Assembly: GCA_047967505.1 (NCBI GenBank)
Contig: CM106541.1
DNA from: Dipteris shenzhenensis
Lineage: Eukaryota > Polypodiophyta > Polypodiopsida > Gleicheniales
DNA: 64,000 nucleotides
Reading direction: 5' to 3' (one strand)
Part shown: piece by piece, positions 45,882-56,542 of the stretch
Numbering within the stretch: position 1 is the first letter of the stretch
How the letters are laid out: every line of letters begins with the position of its first letter
Notes under the pieces: model-generated
The model's input: only the letters and a program-made list of their open reading frames with translations
Database searches by the model: none
Told to the model about the DNA's origin: nothing
Made by a program: the position numbers and the translations under genes

Positions 45882-46345
45882 TCAAACACCCAGAATGTCT
45901 TCCCTCCTATTTTGTATAATTCCTGCATAACAAATATCAATTGTAGCGCACAGAAGCATTATACTAGCCTGTCTTGCCTTCTTAGCATTATTGATGGAAT
46001 TCACTACTCCTAGAAGCAAGCTCCTGATTTGGCCAGCAGTCATCTTCAAATTCATGTACTTGTAGTAGCTGAAGTCGTTCCAACCTAGCTGAAGAATGCA
46101 CAGTCTGTCCACAACACATCCATCTGTGGGAGGTAATCTTGGACACTTGTGGATGGACTTTCAATCAACGATTTTTTATTTGAAATGCAGAATAAGTAGG
46201 GAAGACAAAAAATCATATTACTAGCTATGCACTTATAGGAGAGTATACCCTTGCGCTCGAGAATGAGGGCGACCTGTTCCTTGAAGACTTTGAACTTATT
46301 GACCTGAATATTCAAACTAAAGGGGCTAAGAATGTGACATCCAAT
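45882..46345 (-). pseudogene. GDSL esterase/lipase fragment
   Basis: Reading leftward, PFSLNIQVNKFKVFKEQ (about 46340-46285) resembles the PLSLxxQLxxFKE segment of plant GDSL esterases. About 200 bp further, CILQLGWNDFSYYKY (about 46100-46055) matches the block with the conserved Gly and Asn (GxND), followed by QIRSLLLGVVNSINNA as in the helix after it. The DNA between may be an old intron. The N-terminal GDS block and the C-terminal DxxH block are absent. Family members hydrolyse ester bonds of lipids or cell-wall acyl groups, often after secretion. This is a remnant and not functional. Confidence 0.45.
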
Positions 46346-46455
46346 AGGGGGACATTCTCAGTGATTGCCCAACTGATTGGGAGGGCGACAAGGACTACTC
46401 GATTCTAACCATGAAAGTAAGGTTCTTCTACTATGATAACACAAAGCAGTAGATT

Positions 46456-46458
<3 letters not shown>

Positions 46459-46505
<47 letters not shown>
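46459..46505 (+). repeat. (GA)n microsatellite
   Basis: Uninterrupted GA run of about 46 bp. Confidence 0.9.
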
Positions 46506-46507
<2 letters not shown>

Positions 46508-47104
46508 TTGAGGCAGCTCTCGGCACCTCGTGCCTCTTGTTTTTGGCTCTTGGAGATTTCCAGCAAGACTCTAGAGGTCCTTTGGTGCATGGGGACGAAC
46601 TCTAAAGGGGTAATGATATGGTGGGAAATTGGGAACGTGGAAAAAGTAATATGTCCCACCATTTCTAGACTATCCTATGGTATGGACATCCTTAGGAAGA
46701 GGCCCTCACTCTTTTCCCACAACTATACCAAGGTCAAATGCTGGGGGGGCAAGGTGGGAAATTACAACCTGCCACATAGGATGAATCTGCCACCAAATTC
46801 CCCATGAAATACAATTTTTCAACAAAACCCCTCCCATGTCATCAAGCCCTTATGACATGGTGGGAAAAAGGTTTAAGTGGGAAAAGTCAATTCCCCATGA
46901 TGAAGATCATATTGTTTGGTGGAAGTGTGGAGCAAATGCCATTTTCAACCTTTAAAAGCTTCACTGATTCCCTTTTCCCACAAATGGCCTAGGCTTAAGA
47001 GCTCTCAGGTTTTGTGGGAAAACAAGATGAATATCATTCACAAGGCCTGCCTGAGATCGAAAAGAAGATGAATTGAATGTGCAACAGCAAAAAGGGGCAG
47101 ACAG

Positions 47105-47243
<139 letters not shown>

Positions 47244-48267
47244 AGGATTTGAAGCGTTGGTGTGGCTCCAAGCGGCTAGAATCCCCTTAAAAAATGAGCT
47301 TTTGAAATGCCCATCGGTTGTACTTAAGCCTCCATATATGGCAGGCCAACTAGATCTGGGCAGGTAGCCCCGTTAGATTATGAAAGTGAATGATGAGTTG
47401 ATGTTTGAGGGTGGAGCTCAAGAAGTATTCATTTTTGTTGTAAATTTGGAGAACATCTTTTGCCACTCTTCTAAATATGTATCGATGAATGGCCATGATG
47501 GAACACCAGGGTATAATCATTTTTTCTTATTTTGGATACTATTATGATTCGCTTTTTAGTAAATGTTCGCTTCATTTCTATGAATGACATGTATCTGGTC
47601 TTTAGATGTATTTATAGATAACATGTATTAATTTCTTGCAATCCACATGATATTGGTGTAGATGACAAGCCATGTCAATTGATCATAAGTCACGTCTCTA
47701 GCCTGCAGTGCAAATGTAAAAAGATATGTCATGAAGAAACGAAGCACACTTGAACTGATTTCTTATTCGCATGACAAATCTTTGTTTTATTGCTATGTAT
47801 AATTACATAGCTTTGTGCACATCTTGTATATAACCACACATTGATGTGGATAGAGAGTTGGCATGTGGATAGAAAGTTATCAGTATATATAACCATATCA
47901 TCATGTGAAAACATGATTATTTGGGCACAAGTTTCACATTATATATAACCACATGTTCGTGTAACTACACGTTCATGTGAAGGGAGAGTTGGCACACTTT
48001 CTCTCCAAAAATTATAAGACCAAGGAATGTGCCGTTCCTTGGGATCTTGTATCGTGTATTTTGTAAATTGCATAATGTATGTGCATTCCTTGGGATCTTG
48101 CTTCATGTATTTTGCAAATAGCATAATGTATTTTGCACATTGCATAATATGTATTTTTTAAAAGAATATTGTTGTTTTTATTTTGATGAGGAAGGTGCTA
48201 CTAGTGCTCGCTGCCCTAACTTGTTTCCCCCTTTGGGCGATGAACAGATACAATCTCCTTTGTATGT

Positions 48268-49460
48268 CTAGGATGTCTTCCACCTTACTTCCATGTACTC
48301 GATCAGTGCCTCTATGCTGTGGTCTACCACCTCTAAGGGCGGTATCACAAGAGGGTTGTTGTCAACTTTGATTACCTTCAGATTTTGCAAGGCTCCCACT
48401 GAGTCGAGCAAAACTCTTATCTGATTGGAGCTTAGATCTAATTCCACTAGGAAAGCTAGATCGCCTATGGAATTTGGCAATCCTCCCCCAAAATCGTTGA
48501 AACTGTTGCTTATATTTAGCTTTTCCCAAGTTTCCGATAGCTGGAGGCAAGGACTTCAAATTGTTGAAATGCAGATCCAGAAATGTGAGATGCTTTAGCT
48601 CACAAATAGAAGATAGAAGGAAGGTCAACTTGTTTGAACGCAGGAAAAGTGTTTTAAGAAAACTGAGGTCATAGCCAATTCTTGAAGGTAGTCATTCCAA
48701 CTGATTGAAACTGGCTTTGAGCTCCACCAACCTTTTGAAGAAAGTTACCAATAATAGCAGTCAGCAACAAATGTTTTCCAAGGCACTCAAACAGGAGATA
48801 ACGGGGTCAGGGAAGCTGTGATGCTCAACAGAAGCTTCGGCACCCTCCAATGCTCTTAGGAAGGCCTATAAGCATATTTCCTGACACATTTAAGATCTTC
48901 AGATTCTCTAAACATCCGATAGCATCGCGCAAAGATGATAATTGATTTGATTGCAACTTAGAATCCAAGTATACTATTGAGGGTGGAAATTCCTACATAG
49001 CACGTTGGAAACTCAGCATCATAGATTCACTATGGCAAGTTACTACCCTAGCCACTTGCTACATAAAACGAGAATAAAAGCATGCTTTTCATGTATCTTG
49101 CAATTCTTTTACCTTGAGCTAATTCTTAGAGAGGTCTAATGAAGTTGGGGTTGTTAATTTTCCAAAGGAGGTGGGCAAGGTCCTGAGAAGGTGTCCACTC
49201 AAATCGAGATTGCTATCGAGTGTCTGGGCAGCTTTAAGTAGTAGCTTTGGGATGTGTTGTTGGGTTTCTTGGTCGACATGCTTGCGGCTTGCGAAATTGT
49301 TGAGGACTTCCAATGTTTTCATCATTTGTGCGTCAGGCTTTTTCACTAAACCCTTGTAAATTTGGTGCAGCTCAAACAGGGAAATGACCGCCTTATATGG
49401 ACGCTTAGCTTTCTCCATTTCCTCCCTTGTGTTGGCTTCTTCCTGTGCCTGAAATGCCAT
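48268..49460 (-). pseudogene. PIRL-like (plant intracellular Ras-group leucine-rich repeat) pseudogene
   Basis: Order on the minus strand: 49460-49122 encodes an N-terminal helix (RPYKAVISLFELHQIYKGL) like the Glu/Lys-rich segment before the LRRs of PIRL proteins, then the first LRR (LDLSGHLLRTLPTSFGKL). Further LRRs are readable at about 48990-48850 ([20 protein letters not shown]), 48740-48600 (LFLRSNKL, HLTFLDLHFNNLKSLPPAIG) and 48480-48268, ending DNNPLVIPPLEVV, the typical PIRL C-terminal signature. Intact PIRLs are cytoplasmic proteins implicated in gametophyte development. Lesions: TAG at 49119-49121, TGA at 48692-48694, a 1-nt frame change at about 48521-48526 and another break near 48820. 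An intron may separate 49119 and 48990. With this many lesions it is a pseudogene. Confidence 0.75.
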
Positions 49461-49503
49461 TTAGACATTGAGAAGTTGAGAATGGAAACACCTCGTAAGG
49501 GGG

Positions 49504-49597
49504 ATCGTATCAATCAAAATCGCATGCCGTTTGCACATGTGCACAGCTTAGGAATCGTATCAATCAAAATCGCATGCCGTTTGCACACGTGCACAGT
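49504..49597. repeat. two-copy tandem repeat, about 50-bp period
   Basis: atcgtatcaatcaaaatcgc and gtttgcaca.gtgcacag occur twice, starting at 49504 and 49554, almost identically. This is just upstream of the PIRL relic. Confidence 0.85.
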
Positions 49598-49926
49598 ACG
49601 GGCACATCCCATGAGAACAGCTTGTATGAAAGAGCAACTTACAAAGCCAAACCAAGATCATTAACTTTCTTTTCCTGTACATACAGGAGTAAACCACATT
49701 AAGGCTAAGTTTCTCAAGACAGTCCTTGTGTGAGTATAAATTGGAAGATCAAATACATGACTTAGAGCCGAACAAAACTCATGCTGCAATTGCCATTTGC
49801 ATAAGCAACAAACACGCAGTTAATTTAATGCCAAAGAACAGCCGTTTCGTTAGATTGCAAGAGTACTTTGCAAAACAGAGACGTAGAGTCAAAAGCCAAA
49901 ACTCCAATGGCAATCCATGGTGAAGG

Positions 49927-50577
49927 TCATTTGTGAGCCAAAATGGGGTCGAGGGTACGAGAGGCAGGATTCAGAAGTGCAGAGAAGACAAGAATGGATG
50001 AAACGAAGTGAGAGGCAGGCATGGGATGAGGTAGAGAGGATGATATAAGAACTTGAGAGGCAGACCAGAGAGGAGGGTCGAAGGAAGGGGGGGGGAGGGG
50101 GAGGGGGGGAGGAGAGGCGATGGGAGAGGTGGGAGTTGATGAGGGAGATAGTGAGGAGGGGGTGGTTGAGGGAGGAAGGGTGAGGGGGAGAGCTGAGGGC
50201 CTTGAAGAAGGAGAGGGGGTTTGAGGGGGAGGGAGCTGCTGGACAAGCAGACATGGTGCTAGTGATAGAAAAGAAGGAGAAAAAGGTAGTGCATCTGAGA
50301 AGGCAACTAGGCTTGAAGCTGAGGAGGGGATAGAAGGGGAAGGGGAAGGTGAAGGGGGAAGGCAATGGCAGCTTGCTGAGGTAGGAAAAGCTTGAGGAGG
50401 AGGAGGAGGAGGAGGAGGAGGGGGAGGATCAGGGGAGAAGATGAAGAGGATTCCGAAGACGAAGATGATGACAAGTAGTACGCATGCGCATGAGGCATGT
50501 GAGATTGAAAAGCAAAGGCACCTTGTAGATCCAAAAGCAAAGGCACCACCTTTTAGGCAAACACGGTTATTAGGCAA
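49927..50577 (-). other. 216-codon Pro/Ser-rich open frame with one hydrophobic helix, unproven gene
   Basis: The minus frame from the ATG at 50577 has a strongly hydrophobic stretch (ACVLLVIIFVFGILFIF, residues about 32-48), a run of about 12 prolines, and then a tail made almost only of Pro, Ser, Leu and Ala. The plus strand here is a GA/GGGGA-rich purine tract, which by itself keeps pyrimidine-strand frames open. Two overlapping frames are also open. It could be a short membrane-anchored Pro-rich protein or, more likely, a compositional artefact. No homologous domain was recognised. Confidence 0.2.
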
Positions 50578-50960
50578 TCATGGAAGTACATTTAGATGAA
50601 TCAAAAGTGAAAATAGAGCTCAAGGACTGAAAATAGATGGACATGGGAAGGAAATGAGGGGGACGAGAAGCCACGTTGGCATTAAAGTTCCCATTTCGAG
50701 CAAAAAACTCCAAAGGTGTCATTAAAGGCCTTAAAAGTTGCCATTAAAGGCCTTAAGGCCGTAAGGTAAGACCCAATTAAAAAGAGAGAGTGTGTGATGT
50801 GGTGTAGTCCACGTTCAACAAACTCCGAAAAGTGCACAAGTAGACTACGTGGCGGTTTGCACGCACAGGCAACACAATTTCATTGCATTTAGGGCTTCAG
50901 TTCTCTGCTTGTGAATTACCATTTCTCTGCTCCCTGACCTTCTTCCCCTTCTCGCCAGCT

Positions 50961-53171
50961 ATGAGGTCTTCTTTGCTCCGTCGATCTTCCTTGCTCCTCC
51001 CCTCCCGATTATATCCTCCCCTCCTTTATAGCTCCTCTCGTAGCCTCCCTTCTCACCTCTCTTCCCACAGATCTTCCGACTCTAACGAGACCAATAGCAT
51101 CAAGGCATATCCATCTATCGGGCCTCTCATCGCTGCCGGTGCCCTTTCGCTCTCGTTTGCTGTCTCCAATTACTCTGTTGCCGCTGCCACGGAGAGGCCT
51201 GCGCCTGAGCGCATCCCCAAAGAAGTCGTCTTGTTTCAGTACGAGGCCTGCCCTTTCTGTAACAAGGTGAAAGGTATGCTGTTCAGAGATGCGAATGCAC
51301 CTCCCCGTCATGCATTTTGATAATAGTTTTAAGGAGCTATCACGGAATTTTATGACACGCAACTAACTTTGATGGTGGCTTAACTCCAGGCACTAGGGGG
51401 CAAACATTAGGATCTTTCACCCTTTATTGATGGCAACGAATTTGCTGTTGGGCTGGTGGTTTTTGTGTGCAATCTGAAGTTATGATGTATATTACTCCTT
51501 GGACTTACCATGCAATATGGAGTCTGGCTCAACGTCTCTGTGGAATGTGAAGGGTCGTATGTGAGCGCCTCGGTAGACAGAAATTGTTTTAAATCAGGGC
51601 CACATGGAATGAATAGGTTCATGCTTCGGCTCTGACATAGTGATCATGAAATGGAAGGTCCTAATGATGGATTGAAGACTCACATTTGGGTGGGTAGGAC
51701 TAACTTTGGCAGATTTTTAGATAAATTAGTTCTCCATATTAGTTCTCGTCCTCCCCCATATCATATTGCAGCTGATAGCTCATGAGAATGACATTATCGC
51801 ACCAAGATGCTGATCTTTCGTAACTCACTTCATCAAGGGACTGTTAATTAATCTACAATGAAGCTTCTGCTGACACTAATGGTGAAGTATAATAACAGGA
51901 GAGAAAGCCAATATCTTCGTGTTAATGTAATAGTTGGTGATACGACATGGTCTAGGCAATCTATAAATTTAAATAGTTAGGCAATCAGAGGACTTGAATC
52001 GCTGTCATTTTATGGCTGGGATACTTTCTCAGCAAGCAAAGGCAGATATAAAATATTGTCTTGCTTGGGATATCTCACAAAACTGTAATAGAGTGGAATT
52101 TCGTTGGCTTGTGAGTGTACAACAATTTTCCATATTTGCAAAATGAACTTGTTGAATTTTGTTAAGGAAACGAATGCAGATGCAAAATCTTGTCTTGCTC
52201 GGGATATCTCACAAAACCATGTAAAGTGGGATTTATAGGGCTTATAATGCACTTAGGAATGGAGGATAACACATAGTTGCTTTACGATGAATAGCTATTA
52301 ATATTCAATAACCAGGGCTATAAAGGAGATTTGGTAACACAGGCCTTCACTAGATTCTTAAACACTCATTTGCAGTATCATTCTTTCCTGCAACATTCTT
52401 TAGCAAAGTTAGGCTTATGAAATGTGCAGACTGACACAAAAAAAAAGTATATGATCACTGGCCTTCACTAGATTCTTAAACACTCATTTGCAGTATCATT
52501 CTTTCCTGCAACATTCTTTAGCAAAGCTAGGCTTATGAAATGTGCAGACTCACACAAAAAAAGGTATCGGGTTGTTTCCAATTTTTTAAATAATGATTCT
52601 GTTTCAATTGTTAATATTGGTTCATTTTGGTTCTTTGCTGCTCTTGGCTTAAAGTAGGAAAATGAAAAGCTTGGCTAATTTTTGTGTGTTGTAGGTTATT
52701 CAAAATTTAGTGAATCTTATATCTTGCGCTATTTGTTTCTGTGTCCTCAGCTTTTTTGGACTACCATGACATTCCGTACAAAGTAGTGGAAGTGAACCCC
52801 CTTAGCAAGAAAGAGATCAAGTGGTCTGAATACAAAAAAGTTCCGATTCTCATGGTCGATGGTCAACAAATGAATGATTCTACGGGCACGCTTGTCACCC
52901 TCATCTCTTTCTCATGCTGATACTGGGTTTGAAACCCATGTTAGTCTTCATACCTTGTATAAAAAGGATCGTTGGAAATGCCAATATTTGTATAGTCAAC
53001 ACAGTTTTTTACACTTTTGGCATAGTTTAAACAATCTGAACTAAAATATTTTTTCTTGCTTCACATCTTGTTCTCAGCGATAGTCTCAGCTTTAAATGAG
53101 ACAATAAACCCGGAAGGAGATGGCATGGCTGTGAAGCCTGCTGCAAAAGAGGAGGAAGAGAAATGGCGCAG
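50961..53171 (+). CDS. prostaglandin E synthase 2-like (GST/glutaredoxin-fold) protein, first three exons, 3' exons not seen
   Basis: Exons 50961-51273, 52751-52885 and 53078-53171 join in frame (phases 1, 1, 2) to about 180 codons. Residues 1-48 are Ser/Arg/Leu-rich and look like an organelle-targeting peptide. Residues 53-69 (IGPLIAAGALSLSFAVS) form one membrane helix. EVVLFQYEACPFCNKVK with CPFC at 97-100 is the thioredoxin/glutaredoxin active site, followed by AFLDYHDIPYKVVEVNP and KKVPILMVDG (cis-Pro loop). This order matches the plant membrane-associated PGES2-like proteins, whose true substrate in plants is uncertain. Introns 1 (GT...AG) and 3 (GT donor) are canonical. Intron 2 would start GC at 52886-52887. 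An upstream in-frame TTG at 50883 is not a start; the ATG at 50961 is chosen. The expected next exon (Trp-Val-Asp...HL) and the GST C-terminal domain are not visible up to 64000. The gene is therefore either truncated or has an intron of more than 10 kb containing nested retroelements. Confidence 0.8.
52041..52563 (+). repeat. duplications inside intron 1 of the PGES2-like gene
   Basis: 52343-52460 and 52461-52563 are nearly identical tandem copies (ccttcactagattcttaaac, ttctttcctgcaacattctt, gaaatgtgcagact). A second pair at about 52041-52080 and 52178-52220 shares aaaat.ttgtcttgct and gggatatctcacaaaac. Confidence 0.85.
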
Positions 53172-53316
53172 GTAGCAATTGTTTCTTCTTTCTTCCCCTT
53201 CCTTTTTCTCCGGGAATTTAATGGGCTAGGTTATTTACATTTTTCTTAGTCACAGCTAAGAAGATTCATATATTAGTTTCCCCAAAGGTCCTTTAAAAAA
53301 AAAGCATGTAGAGACA

Positions 53317-53318
53317 AA

Positions 53319-53366
<48 letters not shown>
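53317..53366 (+). repeat. (GA)n microsatellite, left of the 53.9-54.4 kb ORF
   Basis: GA run of about 45 bp. A matching array lies at 54474-54520 on the other side of the ORF block. Confidence 0.9.
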
Positions 53367-53370
<4 letters not shown>

Positions 53371-53884
53371 TTAACTTCTGCCGAAGACCTCACGGGCCTA
53401 TGGGACAAGGTACAAAGTACACCAAAAGGATGATCTCATACAAGCCCTAGTGGGCTGGAGCAAAGGGTGTGCTAAGGCCCTTGCTGAGTGCTAATACTAC
53501 TAAACTGAAAAACGGAAAACCTGATAAACTGATAAGCTGATAGACTGATAAGCTGATACCCTGATAACCTGATAACTCTATTGAGCTCAATAGCTCGAAC
53601 AAAATCAGAAGACTAGTAGAGACATGTAGCATGAGGTATGAGATCAAAGACTCCGTGGTGGCTCACCTGTGAGTGGTGAAAATGTCTCGGATCTGCGTTT
53701 GTCGGGTTGTGGTGGCGGAGGGGGACGTGGTCTCCTCGATCTCTGAACCCGTTGGGCTATGTTTACGGTAGCCCCTCGCCGCGGGCGGTCTCCCCTGAGG
53801 AAAGCTGTGATAGGATGGATCTCAATAGAGTGCTCTGGTCACTCTCCGTGCTGTAGGTGGTCTCTTCCTCCCTCTATCAGTAAT

Positions 53885-54421
53885 CTAGGATGCCCGCATG
53901 TAAGTTATCTCCTCCGCTTGCATCCCGAGGTGTCGTGGACCTGACTCAAATGCATAGAAGTATGTGACGTGACGCTGTGCTCTGTAAGACTCTGTCTCCT
54001 GTGGTTTGATCGCCTCTTGTTGCTCTTTAATTTGTTGTAGTAGGGTCTCCCTGTGTTGGCGCATCTCAAGTAGATAGAGCCCAATGCAGACCTGATCCTG
54101 GAAGTGGATCAATTGTGAGTGGACCGAAGCCACTCCCCTCCTGATAGAGGCAATGGTATCGTCCCCTAATCTCATAATAGGCTGGTCAGACACATAGAAT
54201 ATGCTCCTCTGTCTCATCACTCCTAGTGTGCAAAGCATACATAGCCATTGCTCCGTGGGTATGCCTGCCGCTCTCCTCTGTCTCATCACTCCTAGTGTGC
54301 AAAGCATGAATTGGTGGGGAGCTCCTGGTCTCCCCCCAAGTCTGAGACTTATGGAGTTGAAGGAAATGTAATCATATGATATGGTTGATCTCATCTCGCA
54401 GGATCGACTCGGGGAGTGCAT
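53885..54421 (-). CDS. uncharacterised 178-codon ORF with an internal duplication, possible transposon-derived gene
   Basis: The ATG at 54421 opens a 178-codon frame. A peptide of about 14 residues (MLCTLGVMRQR core) occurs twice because a DNA segment of about 66 bp is tandemly duplicated (54217-54310). The middle is amphipathic and Gln/Glu-rich (EMRQHRETLLQQIKEQQEAI, a probable coiled coil). No domain was recognised. In its favour as a transcribed unit, a TATA box lies about 100 bp upstream with a pyrimidine-rich stretch between. Against it, the composition is repeat-like and no second exon or homologue is known to me. It may be a gag-like or orphan ORF. Confidence 0.3.
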   Translation of the reverse strand: MHSPSRSCEMRSTISYDYISFNSISLRLGGRPGAPHQFMLCTLGVMRQRRAAGIPTEQWLCMLCTLGVMRQRSIFYVSDQPIMRLGDDTIASIRRGVASVHSQLIHFQDQVCIGLYLLEMRQHRETLLQQIKEQQEAIKPQETESYRAQRHVTYFYAFESGPRHLGMQAEEITYMRAS

Positions 54422-54471
54422 CCATACTGTACTGAAAATGGGGGAGCTTGCTCATTTGTATACCGTGCTTG

Positions 54472-54473
<2 letters not shown>

Positions 54474-54520
<47 letters not shown>
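54474..54520 (+). repeat. (GA)n microsatellite (CT-rich leader on the minus strand)
   Basis: GA run of about 47 bp directly downstream of the minus-strand TATA box. On that strand it is a (CT)n stretch such as is often seen near plant transcription starts. Confidence 0.9.
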
Positions 54521-54525
<5 letters not shown>

Positions 54526-54532
54526 TTTATAG
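54521..54532 (-). promoter_or_regulatory. TATA box (CTATAAAAGGGC) facing the ORF at 54421
   Basis: A perfect TATAAAA core on the minus strand, followed by the (CT)n tract and then the ATG about 100 bp downstream. Spacing suits a start site within the CT tract. Confidence 0.5.
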
Positions 54533-54540
54533 CCCCCCTT

Positions 54541-55429
54541 GCCAGCCTTGTTAGCCAACATGGCTGGCCAATGGACTAACTAACAGGTCGGCCTTGACCC
54601 GCCCTGGTTGGGTTGGGTTAGGTCAGGTTTGGCGCGGCCAATCAGGTCCATTAATTTGCCCTGGCTAGGCACCCAACTCAGCCCTACAGTCAGTGGAGCC
54701 AACTTAAACAAGCCTCTACCAATCTATCCTCTTCGGGCGGGCACACCCACAATAATAGCCCTCTCGCACTATGAGATACCAAACTCTAACATGAGTGACT
54801 AATGGGGTATTGTTAGGGAACACTATTTAAATGCTTGGTAAGCACAATAAAAAGTTTATCAAGGGACTAATTCTTGCTCTATGCCTTTGTGTAAGTCTAG
54901 AATATGGAAGGTTGTTGGGGTATTGAGGTGTGGCTTGATCATTTCTTTAGAGCATGTCTTCGTACTTGCTTCGGTGAGTGGCTTTTACCACTCTCATGGA
55001 TGTCTCTAGGGGGACTCTTTTTGGCCCTTGCCGTGTAAGCGTTTGCTTTTGGGTATCACTATCTATGGGGATTGTGCAAGGGGCTTTAAAGGTTCTTTAA
55101 AGCTTCATATGATTTAAGGGTGTGGTAAGTAGGGTTAGCTTTAGGGTTATTATGCTCAGATGAGGCTCTCTTCTTCATGATCTCATGATGAGGGCCATAG
55201 ACTGCAAAACCAGCTTCTTTGTTGGCTTCTTCCCTGCTTGTTGCACAGTGCTTTCGTATCGATAACCTACTGAATTCCTCATGCATAAGCTGAGACGAAT
55301 CATCACCACAATTTTTGATCCGACTCTCTCGTTATGGCACCAGGACAGCTCTGACAACCTTTGGAAAGATGCATGATATGCTTTTATTTCAGCCCTGTCA
55401 AATGTTGCTCTGCTATCCTCTTTCTTCTC
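54541..55429. other. spacer, nothing firmly recognised
   Basis: GC-richer to about 54800, then AT-rich. The minus-strand frame at 55432-55175 may be a continuation of the gag relic to its right. Confidence 0.4.
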
Positions 55430-56290
55430 CAAACCGTTGCTGCATGCCTTAGCTTCTAGAAACTTAAGTAATTTGGCTCGGCTGGTGTGTCTCGTGAGCA
55501 GTTGGAAGCAGCATGCAAATCTTCAGCATTTCCAGGCTTGTTCATGCCTAGGATATCACGTTCCTTCTCATGTCTGCAATGGTGCCGTCACACGCATAGG
55601 AGCTCCTCCATCATGCACCGTTACGGAGGATAACTGCATTCAGCACAAGTTAAAGGAGGATGAAAGCCCATTAACAGATCTGTAATCAGACTCAGATTTC
55701 AATCTTTCGAGCAGCTGTGCGTTCTGAATGTCTGCACGAAGCTTTGAAGTGTGTTTCAGTTCGACTAATGCAACATACTGCGTGATTTTCTCTTCTTCTA
55801 TTCGTTCGGGAGCTTCTACAGAGCGAAGCTTTCTTCAAGATTCTCTATAGCAGTCTCCTTTGACCAACTGCCACAGCTGATCCTGCACCACTTTATCTTG
55901 GTGATGTGCTCGTGTACTGAATCCCCTTCATCAACCCTCATGGCGTATATCTCTGCCTCGAGGTCCAAGATTGTCACCTCATTGTCAAGCTCATACATAT
56001 CCCGCAATGTCGTCCAGGCCTCGAAAAAAGAGTTGGTCATTTGTATGTGCAGAAGCACCATATCTGCTGTTGTATAGCCAAGGCTTATGCATCCCATATC
56101 TGCCATGACCTCACTAAGACAGGGTCTGCTAGCATTGTCAATGCCGCCGAAGTTGCTCTAGCTAGGGTAGTCACGGTGGCTTGCATCCTCAGCTTTGTCT
56201 GTCCCCCACGCCTCCCTCAACAGTAAGTGGCTCCGAACCTTCATTTTCCACAACGGGTATCAGGCCTGCCTGTCTCACCAAAATTTGGGA
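55430..56290 (-). pseudogene. copia-type gag relic (UBN2-like)
   Basis: Reading leftward, YPLWKMKVRSHLL (about 56265-56228) resembles the NYxxWKxxMRxxL start of copia gag. 56106-55816 encodes ADMVLLHIQMTNSFFEAWTT, then a LRDMYE and an IYAMRVDEGDSVHEHITKIK segment, the central part of UBN2-type gag. Stops interrupt the frame before and after. No LTR or primer site could be assigned. The young element 2 lies immediately to the right, in the same orientation but belonging to a different copia lineage. Confidence 0.6.
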
Positions 56291-56537
56291 TTTGATATTT
56301 ATGTAGGGGGATGAACTGACCCCTCCCTGCCGACTTTTGGGTCTGCTACACCAGCCAAATCAGGCCCTATAAAAGGGCAAGGGGCCGGCCCCCTTCAACC
56401 CTTTTACGTGCCTCTTCAACCCCCTTTGCTGCTGCACCAGTTCTGCCTCCTGCCAGGCCCTCTCGAGCCCCTTACAGCCTTGTACCCTGCTCCGCATACC
56501 TCCGTACAGCCTTTGCACAGTCTGTACTGCTAATGTC
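56291..56537 (+). other. left flank of element 2, contains a TATAAAA motif
   Basis: CCCTATAAAAGGGC near 56368-56381 is followed by C/T-rich sequence on the plus strand. It resembles the motif at 54521-54532. No downstream ORF supports it as a promoter. Confidence 0.25.
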
Positions 56538-56542
56538 AGTGC
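56538..56542. other. target-site duplication of element 2, left copy (AGTGC)
   Basis: Identical to 62619-62623. Removing the element and one copy joins the flanks. Confidence 0.95.

Noticed and set aside
50883-50960. N-terminal extension of the PGES2-like protein
   Set aside because: The extended frame starts with TTG, and the ATG at 50961 fits the targeting-peptide start better.
56368-56381. TATA box (CCCTATAAAAGGGC) on the plus strand as a gene promoter
   Set aside because: The motif is near-palindromic and no supportable ORF follows; left only as a note on the flank.
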